Assembly (NCBI GenBank): GCA_002104945.1
Contig: MCFH01000070.1
Location: forward strand, 1 to 64,000
DNA: 64,000 nucleotides
Direction of reading: 5' to 3'
DNA from: Piromyces finnis
Lineage: Eukaryota; Neocallimastigomycota; Neocallimastigomycetes; Neocallimastigales; Neocallimastigaceae
The notes under the pieces were generated by a model, which saw only the letters and a list, made by a program, of their open reading frames with translations, was not told where the DNA came from and searched no databases. The translations under genes and the position numbers were made by a program. Shown piece after piece: positions 42,432-61,155 of the stretch (within the stretch, counting starts at the first letter, position 1; each line of letters begins with the position of its first letter).

Positions 42432-42882
42432 ATGTATTAAATAAATGTTAATGATTATTTAAACAATATTTATGTAAAAAGGAAATGTAAAAAAAAAAAA
42501 AATAAGAAAAAACAATAATACATTAGTACAAATAATTATTTTATAGAAAAAAAAGGAGATAATATAATATAATGTAAGAAAAATGTTAAAATTTTAAAAA
42601 AAAAATAATTAGTTTCACGAATAAACGTGAAATTTCTAATAAAGCATTTAAATTTCATAATAAAAAATGAACATTTATATTAAAATGTTTTATTTAAAAA
42701 TATAGTGTTGTTGTTTATTTAAGATAAAATTGGTTAATTAATAATTTATAGATAAAGGTTACTTCAATATAATGAATACCAAATTTTGTTTTTTATTTTT
42801 CTAAATGAATATTAGAGAAAGTTATTGAAGAAAATTTAAAGGAAATTTATCTATATAACTTTTTTTGACCTTAAAGAGAGCT
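42432..42882. other. Intergenic before the retroelement cluster
   Basis: AT-rich 3' flank of SHMT, with a small hairpin-like TTTCACGAATAAACGTGAAA near 42613. No gene seen. Confidence 0.6.
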
Positions 42883-43247
42883 ATTCAATTTTCAATGGTC
42901 AATGTTCAAAAGGTTTGAAGCAACATCCAAGAGCGTCAATGCTGAAGAAACAGTAAGACAGGCCAGGAGGGCCAGCGCAACCAATGGAGATCATAATTTT
43001 GTCCCATGATAAAATTTTGATCTTTGGCTCGGTGTCCCATTGGAAGTCAAATACAATTATTATACTTTAGTATGATAGTGGCTTTCTTACTTTAATTAAA
43101 ATTACTAGAATACATTATACCCAATTTTTATTCATTTGTGTTTATTTAAACATATTTTTTTTTATTTTTATTTTTATTTTTTAATTTTTTATTACATGTA
43201 TTATAATTTTAATTAAATTAATAATAAAGTTTAAAATATTTGATGCC

Positions 43248-43286
<39 letters not shown>

Positions 43287-43539
43287 TCGGTGTCCCATTG
43301 GAAGTCAAATACAATTATTATACTTTAGTATGATAGTGGCTTTCTTACTTTAATTAAAATTACTAGAATACATTATACCCAATTTTTATTCATTTGTGTT
43401 TATTTAAACATATTTTTTTTTATTTTTATTTATTTTTAATTTTTTATTACATGTATTATAATTTTAATTAAATTAATAATAAAGTTTAAAATATTTGATG
43501 CCGTTAAAAAAAAAAAAAAAAAAAATTCAATTTTCAATG
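42883..43539 (+). mobile_element. Tandem pair of 5'-truncated LINE 3' ends between one target duplication
   Basis: Two copies of the 3' end of the LINE at 1-6.7 kb, in plus orientation. Copy 1 (42898-43282) carries the last roughly 37 codons, the stop, the whole 3' UTR and 32 A. Copy 2 (43283-43525) begins inside the 3' UTR (TGGCTCGGTGTCCC) and ends in 20 A. The 15-bp sequence ATTCAATTTTCAATG flanks the pair (42883-42897 and 43525-43539), with no separate duplication between the copies. Near-identity with the full-length element shows the family has been active recently. Confidence 0.9.
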
Positions 43540-43543
43540 ATAA

Positions 43544-43794
43544 ACTTTTAAAAGATTGGAAGTCAAATACAATTATTATACTTTAGTATAATAGTGGCTT
43601 TCTTACTTTAATTAAAATTACTAGAATACATTATACCCAATTTTTATTCATTTGTGTTTATTTAAACATATTTTTTTTATTTTTATTTTTATTTTTAATT
43701 TTTTATTACATGTATTATAATTTTAATTAAATTAATAATAAAGTTTAAAATATTTGATGCCGTTAAAAAAAAAAAAAAAAAAACTTTTAAAAGA
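43544..43794 (+). mobile_element. Third 5'-truncated LINE 3' end
   Basis: Copy 3 (43556-43782) holds only the 3' UTR, starting TTGGAAGTCAAATAC, and a poly(A) tail. It is flanked by ACTTTTAAAAGA at 43544-43555 and 43783-43794, so it is an independent insertion a few bases from the previous pair. Confidence 0.88.
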
Positions 43795-45768
43795 GTTTTT
43801 AGTTCATCGTGTTATGTAAAAAATCTTACATCTGATGTTACAAATCATAGCTTAAATCGGGGTTACTGGGAAAGAGCATTCCAATTCAATCATATCAATC
43901 AAATAGTATAGGTTATTAATAATTCCATTTCTATTGAGGAAATTAGAATATTGTTCTATCAAATGACGAATAATAAGGCTCCAGGTCCCGATGGTATCCC
44001 AATTGAATTCTTCAAAGCTTTCTTTTGTAACAAAGAACTGGAAAAAGAACATAAGTCTGCTGGAAATTGTCTTAAATTAATTTTTAATAAAATCTGGAAT
44101 GGATCCTTTCCTTTGAAATGGAACTCTGCTTCCATTGTTTCTATTCCAAAGAAAGGCGATCTTTAAGATTGTAATAATTATCGTGGTATTTCTCTTATCA
44201 ATGTAGGTCTTAAAAGCATTTCAAAAATTGTAACTGATAGAATTTCAAAGTATGCTCTTTCTCATAATTTTATAACTAGGGGATCTATCATATAATAGAT
44301 CCCCTAGTTATGTAGACCTAACATTTTACATCGGTATGTACTCGATTCCAAAGGTTTCTTGCTATACTTATCTTGGAATCCCATTCGACAAAGATTTTTC
44401 TCTGACTCCTATTCTGTCTAATATGTACAAAAAAGTTCAGAAATCTTTATTCTCTTTTAAGAGCTTCCTCACTAACAATTGTGTTCCTATTGGCTTAAAA
44501 ATATAGTAATTCATTCCTATATTTTAAGCAAAGTCTCTTATTATGCTCCTTTACTTGGTTCCAACAAAAATAGAACTAGAAGAGTCCAATCTCTTATCAA
44601 TACTGCTGTTCTTTGGAGCGTCAATAGCTTTCACAATAAAAGTCTGAATAACAATGATTTTGTTTTTGAACGAAATTCATTTATTAGTCTGTATGCTCTT
44701 ACAAGAGATATGAAGATTCCTATCATTTCAGGTATTTATGCTGCACAACAAGTGAAATGCTTTGTTAAATGGAGAAAATCAAATTGTATTATTAAAGACC
44801 TCGTCCGATCTATTCTTCCCATGTCTCATTACTCTTGGGCCAAAGAATCTTGTTCACTTCATAAGAAGCTTATGAAAATAAATATTAAAAGTACTAAAGA
44901 TATTAGAGAATATTATTGGAATAATAGTAGCCTAAATAATGGAAGTAAAGTCATCAGATATACTAACAACAAATTCTTTAATTCAAATCACCTAATGCAT
45001 ATCGGTCTCAATAAACCTCACTTAAATTTAGGAATTATCTGGATTATTCGTATTCGATGCGGTTTTGAATACACTACCCGAATTGCTATTGCCAGTAATA
45101 GAGTTACACCTGACTGCCCTCGTGTCTGTCCATGTTACGGATATGACGAACAATCTTTTTACCATTGGATATTAGAATGTTCTGCATTCTCTGAATACAG
45201 AGCTTCTTCACTTAGCTTTCTTGACGATCTTTTTACCCTTTTTTACAATAAATATAAGAATCAATTCATCACATACTTACTCCCTGAAATGGAAGTAAGA
45301 AAAACAATTTATAACTATATTTTTACGTTCCTTCTTGGTGGAACTTTAGCTTATGATGAGCTACAAATCGATAAGGCGGAACAAAGTCATTTGAATGAAC
45401 AGCTTTACAGTTCATCGGGGTCTCATGTTCCATATGTAGAGGGTCTCGCAGCTTTTCTTACTAAAACAATCCCTATCATTAGTAGCTCTATGAAGCTACT
45501 TTTTGATAGGTTTAGTAAGACACCTAACGTAATCAAGAGCGCCGACGTCGTACCGATATGGCAAAGGAACATTCTCAATGTTTCGTACAAAGGGTTCAAT
45601 GTTAGTATTTCCTCAAATTCGAATGAAAACATTATGAACTCATGGGAGAGTTTAGTGGACACCACACTATCATACCTGATGTTACTTCAATCTTATATTT
45701 TTGTATTCATTATCTACAAAAAACCAATTAATATGCTTATCTTGAAATATTATTTAATAAATCTTTAG
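43795..45768 (+). pseudogene. Older, broken LINE (different lineage)
   Basis: Related to, but clearly diverged from, the full-length LINE. 43951-44166 encodes NNKAPGPDGIPIEFFKAF to SIVSIPKKGDL, followed by a stop and a readable remnant (NYRGISLIN). After HNFITR a palindrome (44272-44311) replaces about 200 codons that hold the catalytic FADD. Homology resumes near 44340 (CYTYLGIPFDKDFSL) and continues after further stops as the 44479-45768 frame (SYYAPLLGSNK, then a Cys/His cluster CPRVCPCYGYDEQSFYHW and the conserved C-terminal part). Endonuclease and N-terminal regions are absent. It is non-functional. Confidence 0.88.
44272..44311. repeat. Perfect palindrome at the deletion point of the old LINE
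   Basis: 17-bp arms (44272-44288, ATAACTAGGGGATCTAT; 44295-44311, its exact reverse complement) around a 6-base spacer CATATA. It sits exactly where about 200 reverse-transcriptase codons are missing. Confidence 0.92.
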
Positions 45769-47662
45769 AATTAAAATTGGACATCTCGAAAAGGAATAGT
45801 AAAATTAATTTTGTAGTTAACACATTCTTTTGACTTTAAGTAATTATAGTGTACCTATCTACCTCAAAAATGTGTATATAGTTTTGCTTATTTTTAGTAC
45901 AATTCCTTATTACGCACTACTCTTTGAATCTAATAAAACCAACACTAAAACAACATACCAAATACAACTATATACATGTTTAAAGAACTGGTTTATATCT
46001 CTATTAGTTAACTTTTGTGTGAATGTATTATTATATTATTACCCATTTAGTTAATAGTATTACAGTATTACAGTATTAAAAAGTCATGTTAGCAGCAGAA
46101 AAAAAAATCAATAAAGGAGTAAACATTATTAAGGAAATACCTTTTTCAAACTAATGGGAATTCTTAAAATCTGAAAGATAAAATATTCACACTTGGATTT
46201 TTTTTTTTTTTTTTTTTTGAATTAGTCATATTAAATATGGATTTAAATTGATATAAAGAATCTTATTAAAAATAATCTTATGGTAAGACCTGCCGCAATA
46301 TTTGTACTTATTGTGTTAATATTAATAGAGTTCCTAGTTTTACTCACTGGTATTATCATACTCAAAATTTGACAAATTTAGAAACCAATAATTCATTTTG
46401 TAGATAATAATAATATTTTTATTAATTTATTGTTGATTGTTCATGAAAAGTTATTGAACACTTATACACAATAATCATTTTGTGTATGTTCTCTAGATTC
46501 AGATTAGACTAACTGTTATTGATAGCACCAATGTTAAAGGAATAAAGTAAAAAAGAAATTCTGATATAGAATTGAATGATGATGATAAAATAACTCACAA
46601 GGAATTATCATCGAGAAATGAAAAGAATTAGAAGTCTTTCATCCTCTCCACCCACTAATGCAATTTTCTTTTATTAATTTATGTTTCATTTTTTTTTAAT
46701 ATAATTAATTTTTTGTATTTTTAATTTTATTAAATAAAAATTAAAATAGAAATAAAATATATAAAAATAAATTATTGTGCAATATATATAGTGTTAAGCT
46801 ACTATTAAAAATATTTTTTAATTATTTAATAATATTGTTTTTAAGCATTCTATTTATTTTATATTAAGAAGAAATCCATTTTTTTTTCTTATAAACCTGA
46901 TTTAATTAAATGTATAAACTCAAAAAAATATAAATCCTTTTTTTTTTTATTTCTATGTATTGAATTTAATATTTAATTTTTTATGTGCTTAATTATTTAA
47001 TTATATACTTAACCCTATTTATTTATAACCTTTTAGCACCTTAAGTAACAACCATTTTTTAAAAATATAATAAATTATAGTTTTAATTAATTAGCCTTAA
47101 TCATTTTTATGTATTTCCAAATTTCTATCTATTAATGTATATATATTAAATCACAAATTTTTAAATTTTATACCTTTAAAAAAATTTAAATGTTAATAAA
47201 CTTTAAATTATATTAAATATTTTCATTGTATATTTTAGTTTTAATATTATTTTTACTTTTTTTTATTAAACAAAACAAAAACTAAAAACAAAACTTTGTA
47301 AATCTTTTGATGAATGAATATTAAAGTTAAGGTTTTATCATTATTAAATTCAAAAACTTTACATATAACAATATATAATTATATTATCATTTATTTGTTT
47401 TATTATTTATTACATAATTAGTGTAAAATTTATACTTTATATATGACTTAAAATTTAATAGTTAAAAATAAAACAATTGTTATAATTTAATATTATTTTC
47501 TTTTCATAATTCTTTTATTTTTTTTACTTTTTTTTTTTTTTGTTCTTTTTAATATAACTATTTTATGTTTAAATATTAAGAATAATTCATTATTCTTAAT
47601 ATTTAATTGTATTGCTTATAATTTATCAATAACAATAAAATTATTTTAATTGTTTAAATAAT
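45769..47662. other. Decayed repeat DNA and spacer
   Basis: The first 900 bases are less AT-extreme and carry a recognisable LINE remnant (45830-46054, separate entry) and probable further decayed repeat at about 46260-46670. The rest is AT-rich spacer before the TRIM37-like gene. No intact gene seen. Confidence 0.5.
45830..46054 (+). pseudogene. Decayed LINE fragment
   Basis: The frame here reads NYSVPIYLKN ... IPYYALLFESNK, which aligns with NNCVPIGLKI ... VSYYAPLLGSNK of the old LINE at about 44474-44570, at both DNA and protein level. Similarity fades after about 70 codons. A second, more decayed copy of the same lineage is the simplest reading. Confidence 0.65.
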
Positions 47663-55763
<8,101 letters not shown>

Positions 55764-56801
55764 GGTAACAAAAAGTATAAATACTTGTTTTATTCATTAG
55801 AATGATATAGAGTATTAAATTAAAATTACTTGTACGACATCTATTATTATAATACAAATTATGATATTAATTTATCTATCTATTGAATTTTTTCTATGTA
55901 ATTTTATAGTAATATAAATCTGATACCTTTTTTTTTTTAAGATCATAATGTAAATAATATATCTAAATATCTGTAAATGATGTTTAAAAAAAAAAAATTC
56001 AATTACTGACCACTACCTTTTTTATTTCTTTTTTTCCCCATATATATCAATTCCCATACCATTGCTTTTAAAAAAGTAGTAACTTCAATACAACAACAAC
56101 AACAACAACAAGCAACAAGCAACAACAACAATCAAAAAGTCAATATTATTTTATGCTAAAAAAAAAAAGTTTAAGAATATTAGTTTTTTTTTTTTAAATA
56201 ATAACTAGGAAGTAAAAAGAGTATTATTAAAGGAGAAAAAAAATTAGTAATCTACAACAATAAATACAATTACAATATAATAAAATAAAATAAAAAAATA
56301 TCATGGCATGCCTATTATGCACCTATATAAATAATAAATAAATACATTGAAAATAATAACAATATAATAATAATAATAATAATCATAATTACAATAATAA
56401 TAAAAAGTGAAAAAAAAAATAAAAAAAAATAAAATATACATAAAAAAAATAATAAAAAATGAACAAGTGTGTATATAATTTTTTTACTTAAAAAAAAATT
56501 TTGTGATATTTATTTGTAAAAGTATTATAAATAATTACTTACTATTGATTATGGAACCACATATATGTATTTTTGCTTCTTCTTCTTCTTCTTTGGCTTT
56601 ATTTTTACTATTATTATTTTATTTATAATGAAAAAAAGTTTTAGTATTTTTAACAAAAAATAGAGTATTATTTATTTATTTATTAGGTAAAATGCCTAAT
56701 AGATGTAATATAAAACTTTTAAATACTATTAAAAAAAATTTTTTTTTTTTTAAAATTTTCATAACTTGTCAATAATTAATTTAAAAAAAAGACAGAATAA
56801 A

Positions 56802-56833
<32 letters not shown>

Positions 56834-59800
56834 CTGTCAATAATTAAAAAAAAGACAGAATATATATAGTTTACAAACTAAGTTAAGATGACTTTTTTTT
56901 TTTTTTTCATTTTTACATTTTATACATTTTATATTTGAAATGAATTTAACTTTATAAAAACTAATTCTACCCTTTTTTAACATTTAACAATAACTAAGCT
57001 ATAATTTTATTTAACTATTATATATTATTATGTATAAGTAAAAACAAAGGTAAAATAATAATACATGTGAAAAATTTATCAGTCGTACCAAGCTATAAAC
57101 ATTATTATTTAAAATTTATGGTCTTTAATGCATTTGATTTCAGTGTGTAAATTTCAAAACTAAAATTTTAAAAGTATATAATCTTTTTTTAAAAATTTTT
57201 GCATTTCTATTGTTTGATGTTTATTTTTGAATAATTTTAACAAAATAAACAAATATTACCTGTTACAACTAAACCAATAATTTGTATGAAGATAAATGCT
57301 GCTATAATAAGTTAAGAATGTCAAAATATAAACAAAAAACTTAATAAATAGTATTTACACAAATGAATCTGTTATAATAGCGTGTGGCTAAATATTTTAT
57401 TCCTAAAAAAAAAGAGAGTTTTTTTCATCATTGAACGTAACACAAAATATCAACAAAATAAAAACGTAACACAAAAAATGTCATTTAATGTAACACAATT
57501 TTAATTCTATTTTCATTATAAAATTTATTTGAAAATATTTTAAAGAAAGTATTTCTATTTTTTTTTTTTTTTGTAGAAATATATATATATTATTTCGTTA
57601 TATTTCATTCATCGTTTCTTTTTTTTTTTTTTTTTTTTTTTGAGAAAAGAAGATTAATAAAATATTAATAATTTCTTCTTTTCTTTTTTTTTTTAAAGTA
57701 ATACTTAATAATGATATATATAATTTATATATAATTAATAAAAAAATAAGAATTAAAATTTATTATTTTTTATTTCATTTTGTTTCTTACTATTATTCAT
57801 TATATATATGCCAATAAAAAAAACTCTTCACCAAAAAAAAAAAAAAAAAAAAAACAATTTTTTTAAAAAAAGAAAATTCAACAAAAATTGAATGAACCAT
57901 AAAAAAATTTTAAAGTAAAAATATTTCCATATATGGTAAGTTTTAAATTAAAAATGTATTGTAAAAAAAATTGTACATCAACATTCTTTGCCAAAAAGAA
58001 AGTCCTATTGACAGTTTCATTATAACCTTATTATATCCCAATTCATATTTATTTTAAATAATAATAATATTTTTATTTGAATTTCTCTTTGCCTGTAATA
58101 TTATTCATTAGTAAGAATCTAATTACTGGATAAATACATCTTTTAACGCTAATTTTTAAGTATTTGTTATTACTTTACCAAAAAAAAAAAAGTATAAATG
58201 GAAAGTAGAATCTAATTGTACTACTATTCACATTATCTTTTTAATAATGATTCTATTTATTGACCTACAAACAGTATTAAACTTTTTCTTCTTTTCGTAT
58301 ATTTTTTTCTATTTGAACTTTTTTCATTAGAATGTATATTAATTTAACTTTTATTTTTATTGGCTAAACATATTTTAAAAAATTTTTGTCCCACATTTTT
58401 CATAGTGCATGTTAAGTGAAATTATAATGTTATTTTATTATTTTGTTTTTACTATTATTTTCCTATATATTTTGGTGTAATGGGTTTATGGACTTTTTTT
58501 TTTTATTTCTTTATATCTTTTATTTTTTATATTGATTTATTCAAAGTAAAACTTTTTTATTTTAAAGATTGAAATATTTTATAATTTTATTTTTAATAAA
58601 GTAAATATTAAATGAAAAATCAAAAACCTACTTGGTAGTACAAAATTAAACAAAGTCAAGTAAACAAAAAAAAAAAAAGTAAATAATTACACAGAAAAGT
58701 TCATTAAAATATAGTTTTTAAAGTGTGTATAATTGTGTATAGGAATTAGAGTATATAAGACTTTATATTTTCATTTTCTTTTTTTTCTTTATTCATGAAA
58801 TAGTTTTTTTTTTTTAAATATGTTATTTGAATAAAGACATATTGACTTTATCATATATCATGTGCATTGATGAAGTAAATTAAATGCCTCAATAAATTTT
58901 ATAATTTTAAATAAAAAATTCCATTTTTGGTAGGTGGTTTATTATTATACATAAATATGATTGGTTGAAAATATACTTTAAAATAAATCTATGTGTATGG
59001 AAATAATTAATATTATTATACTTTTTATAAATTTCCATATTGAATTATTAATATATTAAAAGTAATATTTTTAATATATTATTATATTTTAAATTAAATT
59101 TTATTTCCTTTTTTTTCTTAATTAAATCTCTTTCTTTTTTAACTTAACTTTTAATTTTGTAATAATATCTATGGACGACAGAACCAAAAAAATATGGTTT
59201 TAGTGTGTATGTAGTGGTAGTAGGATCACTAAACCTATAGAAACAAAAACACTATTTAATGTCAATTGATCGCATTCTATTGAATAATTGTAAAGAATAT
59301 TAATTATAAAACCTATTGACATCAACAATAGTAGAATTGTTGATATTTATATCTTTATTTTTTTTATATTAATTATTTACTTGTTGATGTGCAATAATTA
59401 AAAAATAAATAGTATAATATTTATTATATATTATTTTTAATAAATAATACCAACAAAATATTAATTTCATGTATAAATATTATATTATACATTATACTCT
59501 AATATATCATAAAATTGACACAGAAATGAAAGAATGGCTAATATTAGTTTATCTTAATATAAATATTAATTTAATATAATGTATAATATATTTTATTATA
59601 TTAAAATTTATATTATCAATATAACAATAAATTTAATAAACCATATATTATAATAAATTTTAATATAGTTAATTATAGTTACAGATTTTATTTTTTCAAT
59701 ATTTTTCTGTATATTTAAATTAATTATATATATTGAAATATAATGAAAAATAGTAATAATTATATTTAATATATTGTAGAATGAACTTAATATATTATTT

Positions 59801-60447
59801 TGAGTTTTGTAATAAAAATTTCTCCTTATGAATAATTTCAGAAATAGAAAAAGAATTAAATAATAAAAAACATTATAATTTCATTTAATAATAGGCTAAA
59901 TAATGGGAGGTATAAAAATGTGGGTGTTGTCAAAGGGATGTTTTCTATTTTATTATTATTATTATTTTTTAAATCTTTATTAATTTGTCATTTTTTATTG
60001 ATAATTCTTTTTTATTTTTTAATAGTTTGTTTTTGGTATTTCATTTATTCTTTCTTTTATATATTTTATTATGAATTAAAATTTATTACTTTATCCTTTT
60101 TTTTTTTTAATTTCTAAATTTTAATTTTTATTAAACGTTAAAATTCACTTTTTAAATTACCATTTTATAACTGACATAAACAAATGAAAAAATGAATAAA
60201 TGAAAGGTGCTTATCTTAAATAACCTAAAAAATTAGATTAATGGTTATTGTTGTTTTACAGATTACTAGCAGCTAGCTATTTTTTTTTTTTTTTTATTTA
60301 TTAAAATTTTATTTATTATAAAAAAAAGATATGAAAGAAAATTTTTTTAATTGGTTTATATATTAAATAAAAATTTTGTATTAAAAAAAATAAAATGATA
60401 ATAATTAATATTTTATATTATATAAAATCTATAAAATATATAAAATA

Positions 60448-60485
<38 letters not shown>

Positions 60486-61155
60486 GTTCAAGAAATTTTT
60501 GAAATTTTTACATTATCCCATTTGCTTTATTGAATACATGAATAATATTTTCAATATTTGAATGTTTAAAAGTTTTATTAACTTAAAACTATTCGCTCTT
60601 TTATAATATTAAAAACAGTAAATATTAAATTGAAAACTATTTATTGGAATAATTATTATTATTTATATTATAAATGTGTTTTTTTTTTTATATGATTTAT
60701 GATTTTAAACAAAATAAGAATAATAGTAAAGTTCCCTTAAGAACTAAAAAGGGAAAAAAAAAAAAGGCAATATATAAATGTTTCATATCATAATAAATAA
60801 TATTGTGATAAAAGTATTGATATATTTTTATTTAGAATCATTTTAATATATATATATTTAAACGAGAAATAATAGAATAATAGAATAAAACATTTAAAAT
60901 AGTATCAGAGACATATTAAATACTATTAATGATAAAAAGTTTATACAAATTTAAATAGTTAATATATAAAAAATTGAATTGCATTTTCAAGATAATAGAT
61001 ACTTAAATAAAATAATGCTTAACGGTTCAATCAAAACAATAAATGATATATATATATAAGATACTTTTTTTTTTTTTTTTAAATAAATATATTAAAAAGT
61101 TGACTATTTAGTTAATATATTTTCAATTATAAATAAATAATTCTTTTATAGTAAA
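55764..61155. other. 5.4-kb gene desert
   Basis: Longest stretch without a gene. It has a CAA repeat (about 56088-56135), many T and A homopolymers (57619-57641, 60451-60479), and slightly less AT-biased patches near 57050-57170, 57240-57400 and 59160-59290, which show no long frame, tRNA-like fold or known motif. An open frame at 59920 is low-complexity Phe/Leu/Ile. Unrecognised non-coding RNA cannot be excluded. Confidence 0.5.
56088..56135. repeat. CAA-rich microsatellite
   Basis: AACAACAACA-type repeat interrupted by two AGC steps, probably in the 3' UTR or flank of the proteasome gene. Confidence 0.75.

Noticed and set aside
57050-59290. Possible tRNA or small RNA genes in the less AT-rich patches
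   Set aside because: No cloverleaf-compatible arms, A-box/B-box pair or known snRNA motif could be read by eye.
59920-60117. 65-codon hydrophobic open frame in the gene desert
   Set aside because: Low-complexity Phe/Leu/Ile string from T-rich DNA; no start context or neighbouring exons.
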